64,000 bases of DNA from Pseudomonadales bacterium (GTDB taxonomy: Bacteria > Pseudomonadota > Gammaproteobacteria > Pseudomonadales > Azotimanducaceae), in NCBI GenBank assembly GCA_028281005.1, contig JANQKS010000131.1, forward strand, positions 57,927 to 121,926. Reading direction: 5' to 3'. Each line of letters begins with the position of its first letter. The first letter of the stretch is position 1. The notes below the pieces were generated by a model that saw only the letters and a list, made by a program, of their open reading frames with translations, did no database searches and was not told where the DNA came from. A program made the position numbers and the translations under genes. Below, piece by piece: positions 17,885 through 26,792 of the stretch.

Positions 17885-18595
17885 TTGGCGCGCCTGCTGC
17901 TCAAACTTAGCGGAGAAGCCCTGGGCGGGGATTCCGGCTTTGGTTTGGCGCCAGACGTGTTGGCGGCTACCTGTAAAAACCTTCGCGACATGGTTGCGCA
18001 GGGTGTGCAACTGGCGCTGGTGGTGGGCGGCGGCAACTTGTTTCGCGGTCAGCACCTGGCCCAGGCGGGTATGGACCGGGTGGTCGGCGACCGCATGGGC
18101 ATGTTGGCCACCGTGATGAACGGCTTGGCATTGGGTGATTTTCTCAGCCAAACAGGCGTCGCCACACAGGTTTACTGTAGTGCCGCCATTCCTGGAATCG
18201 CTGCGGGTTACCATCGTGATCTTGCGCATCGGGATATGAGTGAAGGGAAGGTGGTCATCCTCACCGGCGGTACCGGTAATCCGTTTTTTACCACCGACAC
18301 CGCCGCGTGTTTGCGGGGTATTGAACTGGGTGTGGATGCAGTCTTAAAAGCCACCAACGTCGACGGCGTGTACGATGCGGATCCAAAAAGCAATGCCGCG
18401 GCCACGAAGTTCGATACCATCACTTACGATGAAGTGCTGGCGCGGGGTTTGGGGGTGATGGATCTCACCGCAATCGTGTTATGTAAAGAGAACAACATGC
18501 CCTTGGTGGTGTTCGATATGTTAGCCGAAGGCGCCTTACAGGCCATTGCCCGGGGTGAAACACCGGGTACGCGAGTGGTTGCCGCTACCTCTTAG
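17885..18595 (+). CDS. pyrH: Uridylate kinase (UMP kinase) PyrH
   Basis: PyrH phosphorylates UMP to UDP with ATP. It carries RLLLKLSGEALGG, the VVGGGNLFRG loop, LTGGTGNPFFTTDTAA and KATNVDGVYDADPK, all typical. The only usable start is TTG at 17885: two in-frame stops lie just upstream (from 17831) and no ATG or GTG comes before the conserved RLLLKLSGEAL. The protein therefore starts a few residues later than E. coli PyrH and its start sits two bases after tsf, so initiation is probably coupled to tsf termination. Confidence 0.96.
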   Translation: MARLLLKLSGEALGGDSGFGLAPDVLAATCKNLRDMVAQGVQLALVVGGGNLFRGQHLAQAGMDRVVGDRMGMLATVMNGLALGDFLSQTGVATQVYCSAAIPGIAAGYHRDLAHRDMSEGKVVILTGGTGNPFFTTDTAACLRGIELGVDAVLKATNVDGVYDADPKSNAAATKFDTITYDEVLARGLGVMDLTAIVLCKENNMPLVVFDMLAEGALQAIARGETPGTRVVAATS

Positions 18596-18641
18596 TGAGA
18601 ACCAATAGCGGGATCAAGTGTTTGTTTGAGAGGGAAAAGCA

Positions 18642-19199
18642 GTGATAGATGAAATTGTCGAAGACGCCAATGATCGAATGGGCAAGTCCCTGGATTCACT
18701 CCAACAGGCGTTTGCCAAGATTCGCACCGGTCGTGCCAACCCAAGTCTGCTTGATGGCATCAGCGTGGAATACTACGGCGCGCCTACACCCTTAAACCAG
18801 GTGGCTTCCATTACGGTCGAAGACGCGCGCACGTTAGCCGTATCACCTTGGGAAAAACCTTTGGTGCCGGAGATAGAAAAAGCCATTCTAAAGAGTGATA
18901 TCGGTATTACTCCGGTTTCCACCGGCGACATCATCCGCGTACCGCTGCCCCCGCTGACGGAAGAAAACCGCAAAGATCTCGCGCGCTTGGCCAAGCAAGA
19001 GGCGGAAAATGGCCGGATTGCAATTCGCAATATCCGCCGGGATGCCATTGCAGACATCCGCGAATTGGTAAAAGAAAAAGAAGCCACCGAAGACGAGGCG
19101 CGCAAAGCCGAAGAGCGTATCCAGGGTGTCACCGATGCCCGCGTTGCGGAAGTAGACGGGGCGCTGGCGGCTAAAGAAGCCGACCTCATGGAAATTTAA
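18642..19199 (+). CDS. frr: Ribosome recycling factor
   Basis: RRF works with EF-G to split post-termination ribosomes. The 185-residue protein matches the family length exactly, with KIRTGRANPSLLDGI, VEYYGAPTPLNQVASI, PLPPLTEENRKDLARLAKQE and VKEKEATEDEARKAEERIQ. The start is GTG at 18642 with a GAGAGGG ribosome site upstream. It occupies its standard place between pyrH and uppS. Confidence 0.97.
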   Translation: MIDEIVEDANDRMGKSLDSLQQAFAKIRTGRANPSLLDGISVEYYGAPTPLNQVASITVEDARTLAVSPWEKPLVPEIEKAILKSDIGITPVSTGDIIRVPLPPLTEENRKDLARLAKQEAENGRIAIRNIRRDAIADIRELVKEKEATEDEARKAEERIQGVTDARVAEVDGALAAKEADLMEI

Positions 19200-19207
19200 G
19201 ACCTCCC

Positions 19208-19918
19208 GTGACCCAACCTGGCGAAGTCCCGCAACACGTCGCCATCATCATGGACGGCAACCACCGCTGGGCGAAGCAGCGCCGCTTGCCCGGTGCTGCC
19301 GGTCATCGCGCGGGTGCCAAGCGCCTGCGAGAAATAGCCGAAGCCGCCGCGGATTTTGGGGTTGCCAATTTGACCCTATTTGCCTTCAGTACCGAAAACT
19401 GGTCGCGCCCCGACCGTGAAGTGAGCTTGTTGATGGATCTGATGCGCCATGTCATGGACAACGATCTGGCCGAGCTGAACCGGCGTGAGGTGCGCCTGCG
19501 GGTGATTGGAGACCGCGATAAATTTGCCCCGGACATCCAAGCTAAGATGGACGAGTGTGAAGCGTTAACCGCCGCTAACGACAAGCTCAATTTGGCGGTG
19601 GCGGTGAACTTTGGCGGTCGCTGGGACATCGTCGAAACGGCCCGCCGCTTGGCTCAGCAAGCCCAAACCGGGGCGCTACAGCCACAAGACATCGATGAGG
19701 CGTGTTTTGCTGCCCACACATCCCTGGCGGGCCTGCCGGATCCGGATTTGTTGATCCGCACCGGGGGGGACAATCGGGTCAGCAACTTCTTGCTGTGGGA
19801 TCTGGCCTACAGCGAATTCTATTTTACCGATACCTTCTGGCCGGATTTCGACCGTCAGTGCCTGGAAGCGGCCCTGGCGGAGTACGCCCGGCGTCAACGA
19901 CGCTTCGGCGGCCGCTAG
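19208..19918 (+). CDS. uppS: Undecaprenyl diphosphate synthase (cis-prenyltransferase)
   Basis: UppS condenses farnesyl diphosphate with eight isopentenyl diphosphates to make the C55 carrier used for peptidoglycan and other envelope polymers. It shows the catalytic Asp motif IIMDGNHRWAKQ, the RGAKR-like GHRAGAKRLREI, LTLFAFSTENWSRP and the C-terminal PDPDLLIRTGGDNRVSNFLLW. The GTG start at 19208 gives 236 residues. The gene proves a need for IPP, which matters because three MEP-pathway genes that normally lie in this block are missing. Confidence 0.96.
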   Translation: MTQPGEVPQHVAIIMDGNHRWAKQRRLPGAAGHRAGAKRLREIAEAAADFGVANLTLFAFSTENWSRPDREVSLLMDLMRHVMDNDLAELNRREVRLRVIGDRDKFAPDIQAKMDECEALTAANDKLNLAVAVNFGGRWDIVETARRLAQQAQTGALQPQDIDEACFAAHTSLAGLPDPDLLIRTGGDNRVSNFLLWDLAYSEFYFTDTFWPDFDRQCLEAALAEYARRQRRFGGR

Positions 19919-19923
19919 ATCCC

Positions 19924-20727
19924 ATGTTACGCACGCGCATTATCACAGCGCTGATCTTGGCACCTTCAGTGCTGGCCGCGGTGCTGTTTTTGCCGTTGGC
20001 TTACTTGGCGGTGGTGTTGTGGGTGATCGCTGCGGCCGGCGGCTATGAATGGGCCGGTTTAGGCGGCCTGCAGCACGTCGCGCAGCGCCTGCTATATGTT
20101 GGTGCGTTTGGCCTTTTAGCTGCTCTGCTGTTTCAACAGCAAACGTACTTTGCGGTGGTACTGATGCTGGGCTGCGCGGTGTGGGTGTTTGCCGCGCTAG
20201 CCGTACTGATGTTCCCGCGCGGTACGGCATTGTTTAGAAACCATTGGTTTGTGCGTGTCTTGGGCCTCATGGTGTTGTTGTCCGCCTGGGCGGCGATGTT
20301 GGTGATTCGCGACACCGCCAACGGGTCATATTGGTTGATCTGGGTGTTTATGTTGGCTTGGGCTGCGGATATCGGCGCATACTTTGCCGGACACGCGTTT
20401 GGCCAGCGCAAACTCGCACCTCACGTGAGCCCTGGCAAAACCTGGGAAGGCGCGGTCGGTGGCCTGGCCTTGGCGCTGCTGGTGTGTGCGCTGGGTGCTT
20501 ACTGGTTAACACCGCAGTGGATGGCTTGGTTGCCGATCATTGCCTTCCTGGTTGCGGTATCGGTGTTTGGGGATCTGTTTGAGAGCGTGCTGAAACGCGC
20601 GACCGGCGTGAAAGATTCCGGTACTTTATTGCCCGGCCACGGCGGTGTACTCGACCGCATAGACTCGCTGTTGGCGGTGTTGCCGGTGTTTGCCTTGATC
20701 TTGACCGCCATGAGCCAAACGTCGTGA
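19924..20727 (+). CDS. cdsA: Phosphatidate cytidylyltransferase CdsA
   Basis: CdsA makes CDP-diacylglycerol from phosphatidate and CTP at the inner membrane. From ATG 19924 the protein has 267 residues with several membrane segments (LILAPSVLAAVLFLPLAYLA and others) and the C-terminal CDP-alcohol signature KDSGTLLPGHGGVLDRIDSL. The upstream in-frame extension overlaps uppS and is not conserved. In most gammaproteobacteria dxr follows; here the next gene is rseP after 150 bases. Confidence 0.95.
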   Translation: MLRTRIITALILAPSVLAAVLFLPLAYLAVVLWVIAAAGGYEWAGLGGLQHVAQRLLYVGAFGLLAALLFQQQTYFAVVLMLGCAVWVFAALAVLMFPRGTALFRNHWFVRVLGLMVLLSAWAAMLVIRDTANGSYWLIWVFMLAWAADIGAYFAGHAFGQRKLAPHVSPGKTWEGAVGGLALALLVCALGAYWLTPQWMAWLPIIAFLVAVSVFGDLFESVLKRATGVKDSGTLLPGHGGVLDRIDSLLAVLPVFALILTAMSQTS

Positions 20728-20877
20728 TGGAACTGAGCGGCTTTGGTGGGTTCAAAAACAGCAGCATCGAGGAAAAAGGAGTCAAAAGGCTGTGGCAATG
20801 TTTGGCGGTACGGCCCGCGCTTGGATCCAGAATCCACGTTAGAATAGGCCGCGATGTAAGGGGGTAGATAGAAACCA

Positions 20878-22209
20878 GTGGATTTCTTGCAATACTTGGC
20901 TGCTTTTATCGTCACGCTGGGCGTGTTGGTGACCTTCCATGAATTTGGCCACTATGTGGTAGCACGCGCCAGCGGTGTGCACATTGTGCGGTTTGCGGTG
21001 GGCTTTGGACGTCCTTTCTGGTCTTGGGTGGACAAGCGCGGCACAGAGTTTGCGCTGTGTTTGGTGCCGCTGGGCGGCTATGTGCGCATGTTCGATGATC
21101 GTGATGTCGACGCCGACACCAGCAAACCCGAAGGGACCCTCACCTATATGGATCTGCACCCGCGCTGGCGTGTGGCGATTGCCTTGGGTGGGCCGGTGGC
21201 GAACTTTCTGCTGGCGGTGGTGGTGTATTGGGTGTTGGCCATTGGCGGCAGCTATTACACCATGCCGGTGATCGCAACCGCGGAAGAAGATTCTCCTGCG
21301 TTACTGGCCGGGATGGACCGGCCCATGCAAATCACCGCGGTGGACGGCACCGCAACGGTCGGTTGGCAGGACATCGGTATGGCTTTAACCGAGCGGCTAG
21401 GCGAAACCGGCGAGATTGTATTTTCCGTGCGCGATTTGGTGGGCGCTGAACAGCGCGATATTGGTGTGCCTATCAATGCATGGCATGCGGGCACCAAGGA
21501 CCCCAACGTTTTCCAGTCCTTAGGTATTAGACCAGCGGTATTGAGTCTTGCTGGAGATCCGTTGCCGGATTCCCCGGCGCAACGCGGCGGTTTGCAGGCC
21601 GGCGATTTTGTGACCGCGGTGAACGGTGAACCGGTGTTGTATTGGCAAGAGTGGGTTGATCAGATCGAAGCCCACCCCAACAAAACCATTGTGTTTGATA
21701 TTTACCGCGACGGTGTGCTGCGTCAACTGACCGTCACACCCAGTGCGCGCACTTTAGAAGACGGCACCGAAGTGGGTGCCTTGGGGGTATATCAAGCGCG
21801 TATATTAGAGGAGCACACGCTGCTGGAGGCAGTGCCGGTGGCATTTGCCGAAACTTGGGACAAGATTGCGATGATCATCAACGTGCTGAAGAAGATGATC
21901 ACCGGTCATGTGTCTGTTGAGAATTTGTCCGGACCCATCAGTATCGCTCAGATCGCGGGGGATTCTGCCGAGTACGGCTGGCGCTCTTACGTCGGCATTC
22001 TGGCTTTTTTGAGTCTCTCCTTAGGAGTCATGAACCTGTTGCCTATCCCTATTTTAGATGGTGGACATGTCGTGTTTAACAGCGTTGAGTGGGTCACCGG
22101 TAAACCGGTACCGGAACGGGTGCAGGTGGTGGGCGTACAAGTTGGCTTATTGCTGGTGGGTACCACCATGCTGTTGGCGATCTATAACGATATTCTGCGT
22201 GTCTTTTGA
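20878..22209 (+). CDS. rseP: Site-2 zinc metalloprotease RseP
   Basis: RseP cleaves the anti-sigma factor RseA, and leftover signal peptides, within the inner membrane. The 443-residue product has the zinc motif TFHEFGHYVVAR near residues 19-30, two periplasmic PDZ domains (one with RGGLQAGDFVTAVNGEPV) and the C-terminal NLLPIPILDGGH motif that supplies the third ligand. The start is GTG 20878. bamA follows within 35 bases, the usual order. Confidence 0.96.
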   Translation: MDFLQYLAAFIVTLGVLVTFHEFGHYVVARASGVHIVRFAVGFGRPFWSWVDKRGTEFALCLVPLGGYVRMFDDRDVDADTSKPEGTLTYMDLHPRWRVAIALGGPVANFLLAVVVYWVLAIGGSYYTMPVIATAEEDSPALLAGMDRPMQITAVDGTATVGWQDIGMALTERLGETGEIVFSVRDLVGAEQRDIGVPINAWHAGTKDPNVFQSLGIRPAVLSLAGDPLPDSPAQRGGLQAGDFVTAVNGEPVLYWQEWVDQIEAHPNKTIVFDIYRDGVLRQLTVTPSARTLEDGTEVGALGVYQARILEEHTLLEAVPVAFAETWDKIAMIINVLKKMITGHVSVENLSGPISIAQIAGDSAEYGWRSYVGILAFLSLSLGVMNLLPIPILDGGHVVFNSVEWVTGKPVPERVQVVGVQVGLLLVGTTMLLAIYNDILRVF

Positions 22210-22243
22210 GCGCGCAAACACACTAGGAGATCTGGGAGTCATT

Positions 22244-24655
22244 TTGCGTTCTCTAAGTATTCAATGGTGTCGCCGGCTGTTGTGCCTAAAGCTCGCTCTG
22301 CTATTGGCCTGTGCCGGCCAAGTGCATGCGGCGCAAGAGCCCGGCTTTGTCATTACCGACGTGCGCTTGCAAGGCCTGCAGCGTGTTTCTCCAGGCACGG
22401 TATTTAACCTTATTCCACTGGGTGTCGGGGACCGCATTGACCCGGTGGGTGTGCGCACGGTGTTGCGTGAATTGTTTGCCTCCGGTTTTTTTAAGGACAT
22501 CCGTATTGCCCGTGATGACGGTGTCCTGATTGTCACGGTGATTGAGCGCCCCGCCATCGAGTCGATCGAGATAGACGGTAACAAGGCGATCCAAACCGAG
22601 GCATTGCTTGACGGTTTGTCCCAGCAAGGCTTACGTGAGGGGGAAATTTTCAAACAAGCCACCCTTGAGCGGGTAGGTCTGGAGCTGGAACGCCAGTACG
22701 TTGCCCAGGGCCGCTACGGCGCTTCTATCGAAACCGAGATAGAAGAACTGCCGCGCAATCGCGTCGATATCAAAATTGTGATCGAAGAAGGCAAAAATTC
22801 CGGCATCCGTCACCTTAACATTGTTGGCGCACAAGCCTACAGCGATGAGGAACTGCTGGACGAGTTGGAACTAAAACACCCCTCCTTGTTGTCGTTTTAT
22901 CGCAATGACGACAAATACTCCCGCGAGAAGCTTTCGGCGGATTTAGAAACCCTCGAGGCGTTTTACAAGAACCGTGGTTACGCTAATTTTGATATGTACA
23001 CCACCCAGGTCAGCATTACCCCGGACCGGCGCCAGGTATACATCACCATCGGCATTGATGAAGGTGACGTGTACACCGTCAACGAAGTTAATCTGGTGGG
23101 CGAGTTGGGTGACGTTAAACCCGAAGATCTAGAGCGGCTGTTTGTTGTCTCTGCCGGGCAAACCTTCGAGCAGGCCCGCATCACCGCCACGGAGGACCGC
23201 CTGGAAGCGGCCTTGGGTAACTCCGGTTTTACCTTTGCCACCGCCAGCGGGGTGCCGAAGCTGAATGAAGATCAAACGGTGGACATTGAGTTTTTTGTTA
23301 ACTCAGGCAAACGCGCCTACGTCCGCAGAGTGAACTTCACCGGCAACCGCTTGACCCAAGACGAAGTCATGCGTCGGGAGATGCGGCAGATGGAGGGGGG
23401 CTGGGCCTCCACCTCACAGATTGACCTCTCCAAGGTGCGCTTAGAGCGTCTCGGCTATTTTAAAGGGGTGGATGTAGAAACCCCGCAAGTACCCGGCACC
23501 GATGACCAAATCGACGTGAATTTTACGGTTGAGGAACAACCGTCGGGCAGCATCTCCGCCACCTTAGGGTATTCCCAGGGGTATGGCCTGATTCTCGGCG
23601 GCAACTATCAGCAAACCAACGTGTTGGGTAGCGGCAATAGTTTGGGCGTGGGGTTAAGTGCGTCGCGCTTCCAGAAATCCGCCAGTTTTAACTACTTTAA
23701 TCCGTACTTCACGCTGGATGGTGTCAGCCGCGGGTTTAACGTATTTGTGCGGCGACTTGATTTTGACGAACGTAACATCGCCCGTTATGCCACCGATTCT
23801 GCCGGGGTGGGCGTCAATTTTGGGTTCCCCATCGGCGAAGTGCAGCGTATTAATTTTGGCCTGCTGGTGGATTGGACGGAAATTACCGAAGGTGCATTTG
23901 CCGCTCAGGAGATTTCTGATTTCATCGATAAGAACGGGGAAGAGGCTTATAACTTCAAGGTGAATCTGTCCTGGAGTAAGTCCACGCTCAACCGCGGCAT
24001 CTTTGCCGACCGCGGCTCTGCCCAGTCCTTGGCGTTGGAAGTGGCCGTGCCGGGCAGTGACCTGCAATTTTATAAAATTAATTATACGGCTGAGCGTTAC
24101 TTCCCCATCACCCGTAGCTGGACATTGCGCTTGCGCTCAGAACTCGGTTATGGCGACGGCTACGGTTCTACCACACAGCTGCCGTTCTATGAGCACTTCT
24201 TCTCCGGCGGTTTTGGTTCCGTGCGCGGTTTCGAGAATTCCACATTAGGGCCACGCAGCACACCGCCTTTGGATGCCGACGGTAATCCCATTTTTATCCG
24301 CGACCGTCGCGGGGACCCGTTGGGTGGCAACTTGCTGGTTGAAGCCAGTGCTGAACTTATCTTCCCGTTCCCCTTTGTGGAGGACAACCGGCAGTTCCGG
24401 CCGGCGTTCTTCTTAGATGTGGGCAACGTATTTAATACCGATTGTCCGGATGTGCTGCGCCCCGGTGATTTGACCGTGGGTCCTTCTGACTCCTGCTTTG
24501 ATTTCGAATTTGATTCGCTGCGTTATGCCGTCGGTTTTGGTGTGAGTTGGTTAACCGGCCTGGGTCCGATGACGTTTAGCATCGCGAAACCCTTCCAGAC
24601 TGAAGACTTCGACGAAGAAGAGAGTTTTCAATTTGAACTTGGGCGCACATTCTGA
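22244..24655 (+). CDS. bamA: Outer membrane protein assembly factor BamA
   Basis: BamA folds and inserts beta-barrel proteins in the outer membrane. The protein has a signal peptide (CLKLALLLACAGQVHA), five POTRA repeats and a 16-strand barrel, with VRGF in strand-loop L6 (GFGSVRGFENSTLGPRS) and a terminal Phe (FELGRTF). TTG 22244 is chosen because GGGAG lies five bases upstream and no ATG or GTG lies between the rseP stop and the signal peptide. This gives 803 residues against 810 in E. coli. Confidence 0.95.
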   Translation: MRSLSIQWCRRLLCLKLALLLACAGQVHAAQEPGFVITDVRLQGLQRVSPGTVFNLIPLGVGDRIDPVGVRTVLRELFASGFFKDIRIARDDGVLIVTVIERPAIESIEIDGNKAIQTEALLDGLSQQGLREGEIFKQATLERVGLELERQYVAQGRYGASIETEIEELPRNRVDIKIVIEEGKNSGIRHLNIVGAQAYSDEELLDELELKHPSLLSFYRNDDKYSREKLSADLETLEAFYKNRGYANFDMYTTQVSITPDRRQVYITIGIDEGDVYTVNEVNLVGELGDVKPEDLERLFVVSAGQTFEQARITATEDRLEAALGNSGFTFATASGVPKLNEDQTVDIEFFVNSGKRAYVRRVNFTGNRLTQDEVMRREMRQMEGGWASTSQIDLSKVRLERLGYFKGVDVETPQVPGTDDQIDVNFTVEEQPSGSISATLGYSQGYGLILGGNYQQTNVLGSGNSLGVGLSASRFQKSASFNYFNPYFTLDGVSRGFNVFVRRLDFDERNIARYATDSAGVGVNFGFPIGEVQRINFGLLVDWTEITEGAFAAQEISDFIDKNGEEAYNFKVNLSWSKSTLNRGIFADRGSAQSLALEVAVPGSDLQFYKINYTAERYFPITRSWTLRLRSELGYGDGYGSTTQLPFYEHFFSGGFGSVRGFENSTLGPRSTPPLDADGNPIFIRDRRGDPLGGNLLVEASAELIFPFPFVEDNRQFRPAFFLDVGNVFNTDCPDVLRPGDLTVGPSDSCFDFEFDSLRYAVGFGVSWLTGLGPMTFSIAKPFQTEDFDEEESFQFELGRTF

Positions 24656-24737
24656 GGTAGAATGCGCGCCTTTCACGTCCCGGAGTAGGTGCCGCGGGCC
24701 ATTTGCCATAAGAGGTTGGCGTTGATAGGAGTTAGTT

Positions 24738-25250
24738 ATGATTAAGAAGTTGGTGCAACTGACTTTGCTGAGCACAATGCTGTGTAGTGGTACGGCGTTT
24801 GCTGCCGAGATGAACATTGTGGTGCTGGATTCGGTCCGCGCTATTTTGGAAAGTGACGAAGCCAAAGTGCTGGCTGAAGCGGCTAACAAGGAAATGGAAG
24901 CGGAGCAAACTGAGCTGCGTGAAATGGCTGAACAGATGCAGGCCATGAACACGAAGCTGCAGACCGACGGCGAAGTCATGAGCGACAGCGAAAAGCGCAA
25001 GATTCAAAAGGACATTGAAGACATGCAGCTGGAGCTGCAGTTTGGCTCCCAAAAACTGCAAAAAGAGGTGCAGGACAAACGCCAAGAGATCCTCCAGGCT
25101 TTGGCGCCAAAGTTTGACAAAGTGTTGAAAGACATCATTCAGGTGGATCAGATTGATCTGATCTTGGCACCCAACTCGCTGCAGTACGCCAACTCGAAAC
25201 ACGACATTACCCGCCGTGTGACGGAAAAGCTCAACGAACAGCGCGACTAA
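24738..25250 (+). CDS. skp: Periplasmic chaperone Skp/OmpH
   Basis: Skp holds unfolded outer-membrane proteins in the periplasm before delivery to BamA. The 170-residue protein has a clear signal peptide (MIKKLVQLTLLSTMLCSGTA) followed by a long charged helical region rich in Glu, Gln and Lys, the tentacles of the trimer, and a C-terminal segment with QIDLILAPNSLQYA. It sits between bamA and lpxD, its standard place. Confidence 0.92.
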   Translation: MIKKLVQLTLLSTMLCSGTAFAAEMNIVVLDSVRAILESDEAKVLAEAANKEMEAEQTELREMAEQMQAMNTKLQTDGEVMSDSEKRKIQKDIEDMQLELQFGSQKLQKEVQDKRQEILQALAPKFDKVLKDIIQVDQIDLILAPNSLQYANSKHDITRRVTEKLNEQRD

Positions 25251-25253
25251 GGT

Positions 25254-26294
25254 TTGCCAACCGCCAGGGTCATCACCGTTGCTGACATCGCCCAGCACAT
25301 CGGCGCGCAGATTGAGGGGGACGGCGATCTGCCGATCTCTGGCCTCGGTAGTTTAGGTACTGCCCAGGCCGGAGAGGTCAGTCATCTGTCCAGTGCTAAT
25401 TATCGGCACTTGTTAAGCGGCACCCAAGCCAGTGCGGTTATTTTAAAGACCGAAGATCTGCAACAGTGCCCGTGCACCGCCTTGGTAGTGGACAATCCTT
25501 ATCTGGCGTTTGCGCGCGCCTCGCATCTATTTAAGAAAGCAGAATCTTCGCCCCAGGGTATTCATCCTTCCGCGGTTGTCGGTGCTCGCAGCGAAATACA
25601 CCCTCAAGCCTCGGTGGGTCCGGGCGTGGTGGTCGGTGAGGACACGCATATTGCCGCGGGGGTGAAGCTCATGGCGAATGCGGTGGTTGGCGATCGCTGT
25701 CACCTGGGGGAGGACGTGGTGTTACGCCCTAACGCCATTCTTTACAACGACATTAACGTCGGTCCGCGCAGTATTTTTCACAGCGGCTGTGTGATTGGGG
25801 CCGATGGCTTCGGCTATACGCCGGATGAACAGGGACATATGCAGGAGATTGCTCAACTGGGGGGTGTGGACATCGGTGCGGATGTCAGCGTGGGCGCCTG
25901 TACCTCCATCGACTGTGGTGCGATCGACAACACCGTCATTGCAGACGGCGTAAAAATAGACAACCAAGTACAGGTTGGGCATAACTCCAAGATTGGAGCC
26001 CATAGTCTGATTTGTGGGTGTGTGGGGATTGCTGGCAGTTCTGTCATTGGCAAACACTGCGTGCTGGCCGGTGGCTCCGGAGTAGGCGGCGACAAACCGG
26101 TCACCTTATGTGATGGGGTAGTGCTTACAGCCTGTACCACCGCCTCCCAATCGATAGATAAACCAGGCGTCTATTCGGGTAGCATTGTGTTTCATGACCA
26201 CGGCAAATGGCGGCGCAACGCATTGCGTTTTAATGGCTTGGATGATCTATTTAAGCGGGTTAAAAAACTAGAAGCCGGAACGCAGCGGGAATAG
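25254..26294 (+). CDS. lpxD: UDP-3-O-(3-hydroxyacyl)glucosamine N-acyltransferase LpxD
   Basis: LpxD adds the second acyl chain in lipid A synthesis. The 346-residue product has the N-terminal uridine-binding domain (ADIAQHIGAQIEGDGDLPI) and then a hexapeptide-repeat beta helix including HSGCVIGADGFGY and the catalytic His region VQVGHNSKIGAHSLI. The start is TTG at 25254, three bases after the skp stop; no ATG or GTG lies between that stop and the conserved N-terminus. Its last codons form the first unit of a tandem nonamer repeat. Confidence 0.95.
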   Translation: MPTARVITVADIAQHIGAQIEGDGDLPISGLGSLGTAQAGEVSHLSSANYRHLLSGTQASAVILKTEDLQQCPCTALVVDNPYLAFARASHLFKKAESSPQGIHPSAVVGARSEIHPQASVGPGVVVGEDTHIAAGVKLMANAVVGDRCHLGEDVVLRPNAILYNDINVGPRSIFHSGCVIGADGFGYTPDEQGHMQEIAQLGGVDIGADVSVGACTSIDCGAIDNTVIADGVKIDNQVQVGHNSKIGAHSLICGCVGIAGSSVIGKHCVLAGGSGVGGDKPVTLCDGVVLTACTTASQSIDKPGVYSGSIVFHDHGKWRRNALRFNGLDDLFKRVKKLEAGTQRE

Positions 26295-26320
26295 CGGGAA
26301 TAGCAGGAATAGCAGGAGTA
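26285..26320. repeat. Tandem nonamer repeat at the lpxD-fabZ border
   Basis: Four head-to-tail 9-base units, two of GCGGGAATA then GCAGGAATA and GCAGGAGTA, run from the last lpxD codons to the fabZ ribosome site. A fifth diverged unit (GCAAGGAGC) forms the fabZ Shine-Dalgarno region. The unit length keeps the reading phase. Confidence 0.85.
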
Positions 26321-26333
26321 GCAAGGAGCAACG

Positions 26334-26792
26334 ATGAGCGGAGAGGCCAACCATCCCAAACATATACAGGAGCTGTTTTCTTTTCTTCCTCACCGCTATC
26401 CGTTTTTGTTAGTTGACCGGGTTACGGATTTGGTGATTAACGAACGAGTGCTTGGCTACAAAAACATCACCATTAACGAAGAGCTGTTTAACGGGCATTT
26501 TCCCGGGCAACCCATTTTCCCCGGTGTATTGATACTAGAAGCGATGGCGCAGCTTTCTGGGGTGTTGGCCTTTGAAAGTAAAGGCACAAGGCCGGCGGAC
26601 GGGGTGAACTACCTGTTTGGGGGTGTAGAAAAGGCGCGCTTTCGGCGGCCGGTGGTGCCAGGTGATCGCCTGGATATGCAAAGTACCATCGCCGCAGACC
26701 GACGTCGCATGATGAAATTTGATTGCGAGGCCCACGTTGATGGTGAACTCGCTTGTTCAGCCACACTCACGGTGGTCGAACAGTCCTCATGA
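26334..26792 (+). CDS. fabZ: 3-hydroxyacyl-ACP dehydratase FabZ
   Basis: FabZ dehydrates 3-hydroxyacyl-ACP in fatty acid elongation and competes with LpxA for the 3-hydroxy C14 pool. The 152-residue hotdog-fold protein has LPHRYPFLLVDRV and the catalytic His/Glu in FNGHFPGQPIFPGVLILEAM. The ATG start has AAGGAG upstream. Its stop overlaps the lpxA start by four bases (ATGA), so the two competing enzymes are translationally coupled. Confidence 0.96.
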   Translation: MSGEANHPKHIQELFSFLPHRYPFLLVDRVTDLVINERVLGYKNITINEELFNGHFPGQPIFPGVLILEAMAQLSGVLAFESKGTRPADGVNYLFGGVEKARFRRPVVPGDRLDMQSTIAADRRRMMKFDCEAHVDGELACSATLTVVEQSS

